NCBI GenBank assembly: GCA_022824865.1
Contig: JAJDZD010000044.1
Location: forward strand, 1 to 39,242
Length of the DNA stretch: 39,242 bases
Reading direction: 5' to 3'
From: Chloroflexota bacterium
GTDB taxonomy: Bacteria > Chloroflexota > UBA11872
Part shown: piece by piece, positions 32,553-39,242 of the stretch
Position numbering within the stretch: the first letter of the stretch is position 1
Layout of the letters: each line of letters begins with the position of its first letter
Translations under genes and position numbers: made by a program
Notes under the pieces: model-generated
What the model was told of the DNA's origin: nothing
Databases searched by the model: none
Seen by the model: the letters and a program-made list of their open reading frames with translations, nothing else

Positions 32553-35131
32553 TGCGACGTTCCCGCTTCCTCTTCGCTTGCACTTCTGGAAGTTCCGGTA
32601 AAGTTCTGTGACTTGCTGTGGCGGTCGTATGCTTCGAAGTACCGCTTAATGCCTACACGCTCTCGCAGTGTCGACTCGGGCTCCCCAGTCATCGGACCAA
32701 TGACCATAGCCCCGAAGACCTCACGCGGATCAAGAGACATGCTTGGAAGATCCTCTGATACGCTCAACATCCTTATGAGCAGTGGAGTGTTCCCTGCCGG
32801 ACTACTGTTGAACGGTGAGTCCTCAGGACTGGCGTATCCTGCTTCGACGATTCGCTCTGAAACGCGCTGTTCCCACTCTGTGCGCGCCAAACTGCGAGGT
32901 GTGAGTCCCATAGGGATGCCAAAGTGCGCAGCGTCCAGTACATTTAGTATTCGCTTCGCAGCATCTTTTGATTCCCCAATGTATGCGTGCCATGCTTTTC
33001 GTACAGAATCGGCTGAGTGGTCGTCACGTAGTGCTTCATAAGTGACTGCAAGTCCTGAGATCTCGAGGAGGTCAATTACTGGATCGAACAAAGCGGGGTT
33101 ATATTCTTGGACTTGCTGTCCATAAGTCGAGAGGACGTGCTCTTCCAATACCATAGTGGCAACTAGTACTTTGGGAAACGTCCGTTTGATAAGCGACGCG
33201 TCTCCGCTCGCAATCGCTTGCTCGGTATGGTGGACGAGCGTGTACAGCGACTGTCCGAAGAGATCAGGTTGAGAGCTTGATTGTTCCGGCCGAAGCTCTA
33301 CTACAGCTTCGGCAATCTGCTCAAGGATTGGAGACCTAAGAGCACCAAGTCTGTCAGGTAGCCGTTCGAGTTCCTCGAAAGGCAGCGGATCATTGCCTCC
33401 TTTCAAGCTCTCTAGAGCCTCCACTGATTCAGAAATTGTCTGGGCAACCACTTCTGCCTTGGCGAGCGCTTGGAGGGCCTGTCCTCCGTTGGCCGCTTTC
33501 ACAGCTGGCGATGATTGTGCAAGATCGGGTCCAGAAGAAAAGTTCTCCAAGAGCTGGGGAAGTTGTTTCACGAACTCACGAATTGTAAAGATGCACGCAT
33601 TTGCAAGCGAGAAATGCAGGTACCAGTCTGGGGTAGTGCGACGGCCAGTTAGTTCGTGCTCGGCTTGGGTCTCTCGGAGTAAGCGTTGTGCGGTCGTCCA
33701 GACGTGTTCAGGCCCGCGAATCCGTACTACTGCCGTGTCCACTCGGTTCCAGTCTGTTGTAGAAACGGCCTTTCGGATCTCTTCTTCCCAGCCAGCGATT
33801 GCTTCACGCCACCCCAAGAGTATGTTGCTCAGAATCGATGGAGGACCTGAAGTGACCACGATTGCTGCGGCGTTGTCGCATTGAATTGACCAGCAGCGCT
33901 CACGCACGACTCTTGCAAGCGATTCCGCATCGTCAAGGCGGTAACACCTTGCTAGTGCGTGAGCAGTGGACGCAACCGCGACTATGATCCGGAGCGCTGC
34001 GTCTTGGTCATTCGCACGCACACATGTTTCGAGCGCGGCAGAGGCCAGATCCGCTGTCCTTCTTTCAAGCCAGTCAGTTATTGGTGCCATCCGAGGTTGT
34101 AATGGCATTGAGGTCTCGAGCGCAATCTTCGTGTCCGTATAGTCAGACTCGATCCACTTGGGATACGCCGGCTCCCGAGGAAACCAAGAGCTTGTAGGCG
34201 TTAGCAGGTGCTTTCTCTGCGCGTAGAATTGAACCTGAACAAGGAGATATTCGACCATATGGACAAGACCATTCCGATCAACGGAGCCCCTTTTGCTCGT
34301 CAAGTCGACGAGGTGAGCGAGGATAGCAAGGGCCTTGTCGGCTTCTCGTGAAGCGGCTTGTAGCACGGCTTCATCCCCAAGTAGGCCTTTCGAGTCAAGC
34401 CGATCAATTGCTTGGTACAGTGCCTGGAGTGGTTCTTCGCCAAGCACGACAGGGTTGAACAGATTGAATGCTCCGAACGCGAGTTGGACGAAGGCCCACC
34501 CACTGAAAACGACGAGGAAGACATAGGCAATAGAAGTCAAGTACCCATACGGAAACCCAAGGCTTGGCAGTAGCACAAGGAAGAGTCCTGAGCCGATGGA
34601 CATACCAATCGATGCCACGTAGAGTCTTGTACGTGAGTTTCCAAAGACAAGAGCTCGAACGTCTGCAGAGACATCGTGATATGCATTCCCAAGGACGATG
34701 CTTACACTTGCAAGGTAGAAGCCGAGCAGGCTTGCGGATACTTGGGCGGCAAGTGCCGGGAATGCACCCAGTGGTGGTGTGAAGGCTATTGATGGGAAGA
34801 GGTTGAGTCCCATGTATCGGGCGAGAGCAGTCTCCGTCAATACGACTACAGCGACGAGCAGTCCGCCTAGGGCAAACCCACGAAGTAGTGAAAGAAGGCT
34901 GCTGCCTACGAATCCAACGCGATCGCGTGTGGCAGCTACTAGAGAACTTAGTCTAAATCTCTGCCTGACCATCCACAGTCGACGTGATTGAGATCGCTCG
35001 CGTCGGGACCAGTATTCGTCCGTGAGCTGTTCCTTCAACTCGCGCTTCAGATCTCGAGGTCCAGAACGCCGACGAAGACGCAAAGCGCTTTGCTTCAGAG
35101 CAAAGAGTAGAGTGTGCAGGCGCAGTCTCAC
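32549..35131 (-). CDS. Large membrane protein of unknown function with four N-terminal helices
   Basis: 860 residues from a GTG. A very basic N-terminus (1-75) precedes four membrane helices at about 78-103, 124-150, 169-192 and 196-224. The remaining 630 residues are soluble, mostly helical by appearance and Leu/Ala/Glu-rich, without a recognised motif. The second helix and its following VSADVRALVFGNSRTRL recall the layout of DUF2254-type membrane proteins, but only as topology. It is the first gene of a two-gene unit with the 321-residue protein. The unit lies in low-GC DNA, suggesting transfer. A defence, sensing or transport role cannot be separated from sequence alone. Confidence 0.75.
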   Translation of the reverse strand: MRLRLHTLLFALKQSALRLRRRSGPRDLKRELKEQLTDEYWSRRERSQSRRLWMVRQRFRLSSLVAATRDRVGFVGSSLLSLLRGFALGGLLVAVVVLTETALARYMGLNLFPSIAFTPPLGAFPALAAQVSASLLGFYLASVSIVLGNAYHDVSADVRALVFGNSRTRLYVASIGMSIGSGLFLVLLPSLGFPYGYLTSIAYVFLVVFSGWAFVQLAFGAFNLFNPVVLGEEPLQALYQAIDRLDSKGLLGDEAVLQAASREADKALAILAHLVDLTSKRGSVDRNGLVHMVEYLLVQVQFYAQRKHLLTPTSSWFPREPAYPKWIESDYTDTKIALETSMPLQPRMAPITDWLERRTADLASAALETCVRANDQDAALRIIVAVASTAHALARCYRLDDAESLARVVRERCWSIQCDNAAAIVVTSGPPSILSNILLGWREAIAGWEEEIRKAVSTTDWNRVDTAVVRIRGPEHVWTTAQRLLRETQAEHELTGRRTTPDWYLHFSLANACIFTIREFVKQLPQLLENFSSGPDLAQSSPAVKAANGGQALQALAKAEVVAQTISESVEALESLKGGNDPLPFEELERLPDRLGALRSPILEQIAEAVVELRPEQSSSQPDLFGQSLYTLVHHTEQAIASGDASLIKRTFPKVLVATMVLEEHVLSTYGQQVQEYNPALFDPVIDLLEISGLAVTYEALRDDHSADSVRKAWHAYIGESKDAAKRILNVLDAAHFGIPMGLTPRSLARTEWEQRVSERIVEAGYASPEDSPFNSSPAGNTPLLIRMLSVSEDLPSMSLDPREVFGAMVIGPMTGEPESTLRERVGIKRYFEAYDRHSKSQNFTGTSRSASEEEAGTSQ

Positions 35132-35190
35132 TTGGGCGAATCCACCGCTAATGGCCGTGGGGTCAGGTGGCCTTTGGTCGACCGGAGCGG

Positions 35191-36954
35191 TTAGCGATCT
35201 CCTCTTGGTGGGCTAAGCGGCGGCATGGTCACCGGGGCGTCGGGGGTGAGGGCGGCGAGGGCGGCGGTGCGGGCCTGGAGGACGGTGGTGACGATCCGGG
35301 TGCGGGGGATGGATTGGCGGTCGGTGGCGGCGCGGGGTTTGAACTCGACGGCGGCGGCGGCCAGGGTGCGGCGGCTGACGGTGCAGCGGAAGGGCAGACC
35401 GATCAGGTCGGCGTCGTTGAATTTGACGCCGGCGCTGTCGCCGCGGTCGTCCAGCAAGACGGACAGGCCGGCCTCTTCCAGTTCTCCGGCCAGGCGCTCG
35501 GCGTCGGCAGCCACGTCGCCGGTGCCCAACTGGACGATGTGGACGTCGTAGGGCGCCACGCTGACGGGCCAGATGATGCCGTTGGCATCGTGGTAGCGCT
35601 CGACGACCGAGGCGGCCAGGCGGCCGATGCCTATGCCGTAGGAGCCCATGACGAAGGGGTGGCGGCGGCCGTCGGCGCCCAGGTACTGGGCGTCCAGCTT
35701 GTCGCTGTAGAAGGTGCCGAGCTTGAAGGTGTTGCCGATCTCGATGCCGGTCATCAGCTGCAGCGGCTCGTCGTCCTCGATGCTGCGGTCGCCGGAGCGC
35801 ACCTGGGCGATGTCGCCGCGCAGGTCGGCCTGGAAGTCGCGCGGGAAGTTGACGTTGGTGAGGTGGTAGCCGGGCTCGTTGGCGCCTGCGACGAGGTTGG
35901 TCGCGGACTCGACGGAGTCGTCGACCACCACGGTGACGTTGGACAGGCCGACGGGTGAGGCGTAGCCGGCGACGAGGCCGGCGGCTTCGAGCTCCTGGTC
36001 GGCGGCGAGGCGCAAGTCAGGGGCCTGAAGCAGGCTGCGCAGCTTGGCTTCGTTGACCTGCAGGTCGCCGCGGATGGCGACGAAGGCCAGGGCGTCGCCG
36101 GTCCAGTAGAAGACGGCCTTGAGGGTCTGGTGGGTTTCGACGCCCAGATAGGCGGCCACGTCGTCGATGGTTTCCTGGCCGGGCGTGGCGACCTTTTCGA
36201 CCGGCAGGGGTTCGCCGTGGTCGAAGACGGGCTTCTGGGCCGTGGCGATCTCGATGTTGGCGGCGTAACGGCCGGAGGCGCTGACGACCAGGGTGTCTTC
36301 GCCGGCCTCGGTGAGGCAGTGGAACTCGTGGGCGCCGGAGCCGCGCATGGCGCCGGCATCGGACTCGACGATGGCCGGTTCGATGCCGCAGCGGCGGAAG
36401 GATCGCAGGTAGGCATCCATGAAATCCTGGTAGGTGGACTCCTGGGCCTCCAGGTCGGTGTCGAAGCTGTAGGCGTCCTTCATGGTGAACTCGCGCACGC
36501 GCAGCAGGCCGCCGCGGGGGCGCGGTTCGTCGCGGAACTTGGTCTGGAAGTGGTAGATGCTGACGGGCAGCTGGCGGTAGGACGAGGCGACCCACTGGCC
36601 GAGCTCGGTGGCGACCTCTTCGTGGGTCATGGCGAGCACCATGTCACGGCCCCAGCGGTCCTTGAGGCGGGCCATCTCGGAGCCGACGGTGTGGAACCGG
36701 CCGGTGCGCTCCCAGAGGTCGGAGGGGTGGACGACGGGCATGAGGAGTTCCTGGCAGCCGATGCGGTCCATTTCCTCGCGCACGATCTGCTCGCAGCGGA
36801 CATGCACTCGCCAGCCCAGCGGCAGCAGGCTGTAAATGCCCGCGCCGAGCGGCCGGATGTAGCCGGCGCGCAGGAGCAGGCGGTGGGAAACGATCGACGC
36901 CTCGGCGGGATCGTCGCGAAGCGTGCGGGCAAACAGCCGCGACATGCGTTGCAT
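35191..36954 (-). CDS. proS: Prolyl-tRNA synthetase (bacterial type)
   Basis: 587 residues, the normal length for bacterial ProRS. Class II motif 2 is in RDEPRPRGGLLRVREFTMKD and motif 3 in VMGSYGIGIGRLAAS. The editing (INS/YbaK-like) insertion spans about 230-390, removing mischarged alanine. The C-terminal anticodon-binding domain (about 470-570) begins VAPYDVHIVQLG. It charges tRNA-Pro in the cytoplasm. ATG 36954 is used; ATG 36945 (M4) is equally possible, and no clear ribosome site distinguishes them. A short fragment matching its 3' part lies at 30245-30316. It stands alone, with the low-GC island downstream and a parS site 91-106 nt upstream. Confidence 0.96.
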   Translation of the reverse strand: MQRMSRLFARTLRDDPAEASIVSHRLLLRAGYIRPLGAGIYSLLPLGWRVHVRCEQIVREEMDRIGCQELLMPVVHPSDLWERTGRFHTVGSEMARLKDRWGRDMVLAMTHEEVATELGQWVASSYRQLPVSIYHFQTKFRDEPRPRGGLLRVREFTMKDAYSFDTDLEAQESTYQDFMDAYLRSFRRCGIEPAIVESDAGAMRGSGAHEFHCLTEAGEDTLVVSASGRYAANIEIATAQKPVFDHGEPLPVEKVATPGQETIDDVAAYLGVETHQTLKAVFYWTGDALAFVAIRGDLQVNEAKLRSLLQAPDLRLAADQELEAAGLVAGYASPVGLSNVTVVVDDSVESATNLVAGANEPGYHLTNVNFPRDFQADLRGDIAQVRSGDRSIEDDEPLQLMTGIEIGNTFKLGTFYSDKLDAQYLGADGRRHPFVMGSYGIGIGRLAASVVERYHDANGIIWPVSVAPYDVHIVQLGTGDVAADAERLAGELEEAGLSVLLDDRGDSAGVKFNDADLIGLPFRCTVSRRTLAAAAVEFKPRAATDRQSIPRTRIVTTVLQARTAALAALTPDAPVTMPPLSPPRGDR

Positions 36955-37044
36955 GGGGGTAGAGCCAGGAATGGGGGTGCGAGAGGCCGCTCAGTGTAGC
37001 CGTGAGGGGTAGTGGTTCAGTGGCTGGTGGTTGGTGGCGGCGGA

Positions 37045-37060
37045 TGTTTCACGTGAAACA
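37045..37060. promoter_or_regulatory. parS site 3
   Basis: TGTTTCACGTGAAACA, perfect consensus, in the gap between proS and the NYN region, about 29 kb from parS site 1. The surrounding gap (36955-37156) holds nothing else recognisable. Confidence 0.95.
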
Positions 37061-37156
37061 TTCGGCAGTGGTCGTGGGGCGTCGGTCTGTCTCGCTCGCC
37101 GGGCTGGGCGGTCGCGCTAGGCTGCGCACGACCCGCGGGGGCTGAGCTGGAGTCGC

Positions 37157-37255
37157 ATGGACAGTCTGTTTGGAGGGCCGCCGGCGGCCGCTCCGCCTGA
37201 TCTGGGAGCGCTGCGGCAAGTTGGCATCGACCTAGCGGAAGAGAGAACCAGTTGA
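37157..37255 (+). pseudogene. Truncated copy of the start of the gene at 38020
   Basis: 32 codons: MDSLFGGPPAAAPPDLGALRQ aligns with VDNLFGSRPMAAAPDPGALRR of the 222-residue protein, then VGIDLA matches VEVDLA after a short gap, then the frame stops. The NYN gene lies between this fragment and the complete gene. It looks like a 5' fragment left by duplication or insertion. Confidence 0.6.
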
Positions 37256-37315
37256 CGGTCGCATGCGGCTCGCCGTAGGTTTACGCACCACCCCTATCGC
37301 TTCGCCGGTAGGGTC

Positions 37316-37339
37316 GAGACCGTCCTTCGGGGCGGTCTC
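37316..37339 (+). terminator. TTCG-capped hairpin upstream of the NYN gene
   Basis: A 10-bp stem GAGACCGTCC / GGGCGGTCTC (one G-T pair) with a TTCG tetraloop, followed by TGTCTTT. A weaker stem with CCCTA / TAGGG arms lies just before it (about 37291-37313). It is 23 nt before the NYN start. It could be a terminator/attenuator, or a structural part of the NYN module; the T-run is poor. Confidence 0.5.
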
Positions 37340-37361
37340 TGTCTTTGCAAGAGGGTAGCGA

Positions 37362-37991
37362 TTGGTCACCAACGTCTACGTTGACGGCTTCAATCTCTAC
37401 TATCGCGCTCTTAAAGACACTCCGTTCAGGTGGCTGGATCTGCGGAGGTTGGCCAAGGTTCTCTTTCCGCAGGACGCCATCCATAGGGTCTGCTATTTCA
37501 CCGCCAGACTCGTCGCCCGTCCGGAGAATCCCAATCAACCTCGTCGCCAGCTCGTGTACCTGAGAGCGCTAGCGACGCTGCCTAGCTGCGAGATCTACTA
37601 CGGGAGGTTCCGATCGGGCGTCAAGCGGCGTCCGCTGGCGGAGCCCGCGCCGGGCCTGCCTACCCATATGCTGTTCAAGGACTCGGAGGAGAAGGGGTCG
37701 GACGTAAATCTCGCCACGCGACTGCTGGTGGACGGATTCAACGGGGAGTACGAACAGGCGGTCGTGTTGTCCAACGACGCCGACTTCGCCGGCGCGATGC
37801 AGTACGTGCGGGACGACTTGGGCCTTCGCGTCATCCTGGTCAATCCTGACCCCAGAAACGCCAGCCCCAGAGAACTAGCGGATGCCGCGACCTACGTAAA
37901 GCGCCTCTGGGTCAGCCACCTGCGACGGAGCCAACTTCCCGCCACGCTGACAGACGAGATAGGCGTGATCGCCAAACCGCCCGGTTGGTAG
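37362..37991 (+). CDS. NYN-domain (PIN-like) ribonuclease family protein
   Basis: 209 residues from a TTG. The NYN acidic residues are visible: Asp8 in NVYVDGFNLYY, Asp114 in EEKGSDVNLATRLL, and Asp139/Asp141 in VVLSNDADFAGAM, the metal-binding set of PIN-like nucleases (LabA/DUF88-like). It probably cleaves RNA; the target is unknown. GAGGG lies about 6 nt upstream and supports the TTG start. Hairpins precede it, and a truncated and a full copy of the same unknown gene flank it, which suggests insertion as a unit. No antitoxin-like gene is adjacent. Confidence 0.85.
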   Translation: MVTNVYVDGFNLYYRALKDTPFRWLDLRRLAKVLFPQDAIHRVCYFTARLVARPENPNQPRRQLVYLRALATLPSCEIYYGRFRSGVKRRPLAEPAPGLPTHMLFKDSEEKGSDVNLATRLLVDGFNGEYEQAVVLSNDADFAGAMQYVRDDLGLRVILVNPDPRNASPRELADAATYVKRLWVSHLRRSQLPATLTDEIGVIAKPPGW

Positions 37992-38019
37992 CGATCGGAA
38001 AAGAAGGACGGGCCGCCCT

Positions 38020-38688
38020 GTGGACAATCTGTTTGGGAGCCGACCGATGGCCGCTGCGCCTGATCCAGGTGCGCTGCGGCGGCCGTTGCCTGATGGCGTC
38101 GAAGTCGATCTGGCGTTCGCCGCGCCGCTGCTGGAGTCGTATGCGGGCGAACCAGGTTCGGCGGTGTCGGATTGCGCGTGGAGCGTTTTCGGGCACTACC
38201 GGCTGGCGGCGGTGGCGACGGCGCGGGCGGCCCAGGCGGATCGGGCCACGGCGGAATTCGACCTGCTGGCGGGGGCGGCGCTGCGGCATGTGGCGGACAG
38301 CGTCTGGCAAGCGGGCCGCTGGCTGGCCGAGGCGTTTGACTTGCGGTTGTCACCGCGTGTGCGCCCGGATCCGGGCGGGCGGGAACTTACCGGCCGGTTG
38401 ATGTTCCTGGATCCAGCCTTAGGTTCGGCGCTGCAAGAGCGACGGGTCTGGCTGGGCGATATCGCGGGCATCGGGCGGCGAGTGGCGCAGTCGCCGGTTA
38501 CGTTTCGTGATGGTGGATCGGACCGCATTCCGGGGCCGATCGGCCGCGCGCCCGTGGCCCAGGCGTTGCCCGGACACTTAGAGGAACTGGATGGGTTTCT
38601 GCGGGACGTGGTGGCGGCCATCGAGCGTCACAGCGCCGCCGGCGGTCGCCCGCGCGAAGAGCCGGACGAGGCCTGGTTGAACGACTAA
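38020..38688 (+). CDS. Protein of unknown function
   Basis: 222 residues from a GTG, 28 nt after the NYN gene. No membrane helix and no recognised motif. The N-terminal part (DNLFGSRPMAAAP) is Pro/Ala-rich and is shared with the truncated copy at 37157. The middle (SVFGHYRLAAVATARAAQADRATAEFDLLAGAALRHVADSVW) reads as long helices. The C-terminal HLEELDGFLRDVVAAIERHS is a further helix before a charged tail. High GC with typical codon use for this genome, so it is likely native. Confidence 0.65.
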   Translation: MDNLFGSRPMAAAPDPGALRRPLPDGVEVDLAFAAPLLESYAGEPGSAVSDCAWSVFGHYRLAAVATARAAQADRATAEFDLLAGAALRHVADSVWQAGRWLAEAFDLRLSPRVRPDPGGRELTGRLMFLDPALGSALQERRVWLGDIAGIGRRVAQSPVTFRDGGSDRIPGPIGRAPVAQALPGHLEELDGFLRDVVAAIERHSAAGGRPREEPDEAWLND

Positions 38689-38739
38689 CAGGTCAGATTC
38701 CCCGGGCGATGGTGTGGAGCCAGGGGGAAGGCCAAGCTG

Positions 38740-39066
38740 TCAGTCGGGGACAGCCAGCCAATCTGCGGCGGTTAAACGGTTGGCAGTCTCATGGATGCGG
38801 ACGGCGACGTCGTCAATGCGAGACTTGTTCTTGTAGTAGAAAAGGTCGTCGAGTGTCAGCCCGGTAATGCTGAGCGCAAGATCAAGCATGCGAGGCTGAG
38901 AGAGTTTGTTGAGGTATATGCCGAGCCCAGCGCCAGCAAGGACTCCAGCGAGACCACCGACAATGTTACCCGGTCCGGGCATGAGACTCCCGGCGGCTGC
39001 GCCGCCCGTGCCAAGGACCGTCGCCGCGCCTGAGGAAACTGCGAATCTAGAGGGGATTATATACAA
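38740..39066 (-). CDS. Small glycine-rich membrane-associated protein, possibly 5'-truncated
   Basis: 108 residues from a TTG right after an in-frame stop. A hydrophobic Gly/Ala-rich stretch (about 10-50, with GGAAAGSLMPGPGNIVGGLAG and LAGAGLGIYLNK) precedes a polar C-terminus (LDDLFYYKNKSRIDDVAVRIHETANRL). No family assigned. The absence of an ATG, GTG with ribosome site, and the immediately adjacent transposase suggest that the original 5' end may have been lost by insertion. Confidence 0.45.
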   Translation of the reverse strand: MYIIPSRFAVSSGAATVLGTGGAAAGSLMPGPGNIVGGLAGVLAGAGLGIYLNKLSQPRMLDLALSITGLTLDDLFYYKNKSRIDDVAVRIHETANRLTAADWLAVPD

Positions 39067-39081
39067 AGGTCACATTTTCCC

Positions 39082-39110
39082 TTGACGGTGCCCGCCCGAA
39101 GCCTTACAAT
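39082..39110 (+). promoter_or_regulatory. Sigma-70-type promoter for the transposase gene
   Basis: TTGACG at 39082-39087 and TACAAT at 39105-39110 with a 17-nt spacer, 31 nt before the transposase ATG. Both hexamers match the consensus at five of six positions. Confidence 0.65.
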
Positions 39111-39141
39111 ATAGTCACATTGGAAACGGCGGGGATTGACG

Positions 39142-39242
39142 ATGGCAGGCAAGGGACCGGGCAAGAATTACCGAGCGGGCATCACCATGATTCAGCTCGC
39201 CGACATGTTCCCCGACGACGCGACCGCGCAGGCGTGGTTTGA
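39142..39242 (+). CDS. IS1595-family (ISXO2-like) transposase, N-terminal fragment cut by the window edge
   Basis: 33 codons are visible: MAGKGPGKNYRAGITMIQLA then DMFPDDATAQAWF. This is the typical start of IS1595/ISXO2-like transposases, which begin with a zinc-ribbon region after a short IQLADMFPDDATAxxWF segment. The rest, including the DDE catalytic domain, lies outside the window. A good promoter precedes it. I could not define the element's terminal inverted repeat; the left end should lie between 39066 and 39082. Confidence 0.7.
   Translation, partial: MAGKGPGKNYRAGITMIQLADMFPDDATAQAWF

Noticed and set aside
37316-37339. Certain intrinsic terminator
   Set aside because: The stem and loop are good, but the following T-run is interrupted and the hairpin lies just before a gene start, so I kept it only as a tentative terminator/attenuator.
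1-39242. tRNA, rRNA or riboswitch genes
   Set aside because: I looked for T-loop-like and other conserved RNA sequences on both strands and saw none that held up; a covariance-model scan would be needed to exclude them.

Overview
The window looks like a chromosomal, replication-origin-proximal segment of a high-GC bacterium, most probably a member of the Chloroflexota. The lineage call is an inference. It rests on the Pro/Thr-rich linkers, the secreted protein with FGF-type surface domains and a beta-propeller, the small-protein/retropepsin cassettes, the OsmC gene followed by a tiny conserved-looking gene, and the overall gene style. I ran no search. The origin-proximal call is stronger: dnaA and parB are neighbours, the gap between them holds three DnaA-box-like sequences at about 20-bp spacing plus an AT-rich tract, and three perfect parS palindromes (TGTTTCACGTGAAACA) lie at about 7.8, 15.3 and 37.0 kb. 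No parA, dnaN, recF or gyrase gene is present, and I saw no rRNA, tRNA or CRISPR array.

Layout. 1-4.7 kb is cell-envelope genes: a LysM/SH3 protein cut by the left edge, a bifunctional class A penicillin-binding protein, a VTT-family membrane protein and a small membrane protein. 5.1-8.8 kb is dnaA, the candidate oriC, parB, a rhomboid protease whose start codon lies against a parS site, and a small membrane protein. 8.9-13.2 kb holds a secreted beta-propeller protein, a double-HTH regulator, OsmC, a 70-residue protein and a UDG-like protein. 13.2-21 kb is ordinary metabolism: a Gfo/Idh/MocA oxidoreductase with a mannonate-dehydratase-like enzyme, a YbdK-type carboxylate-amine ligase, and a tight four-gene minus-strand run (oligoendopeptidase F, LarA-like protein, HAD hydrolase, ICMT-like methyltransferase).

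21-25.7 kb is accessory DNA: a perfect 25-bp inverted repeat, dispersed repeats, two related 21-bp-period repeat arrays, a restriction-modification cluster with two BglII/BstYI-type nucleases around one MT-A70 methyltransferase, and two tandem small-protein/retropepsin cassettes, one of them decayed. 25.7-30 kb carries a Tat-type lipoprotein solute-binding protein translationally coupled to a row of three related membrane proteins of unknown function, with no ABC ATPase. 30.2 kb holds a short remnant resembling the 3' part of proS, followed by a methyltransferase.

31.2-35.1 kb is visibly lower in GC and contains a two-gene operon of unrecognised proteins (860-residue membrane protein plus 321-residue partner). 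This is the best candidate in the window for an undescribed system. 35.2-37 kb is proS. The right end holds a parS site, an NYN-domain nuclease gene preceded by hairpins and flanked by a truncated and a complete copy of the same unknown gene, a small membrane-associated ORF, and the start of an IS1595-type transposase that runs off the window.
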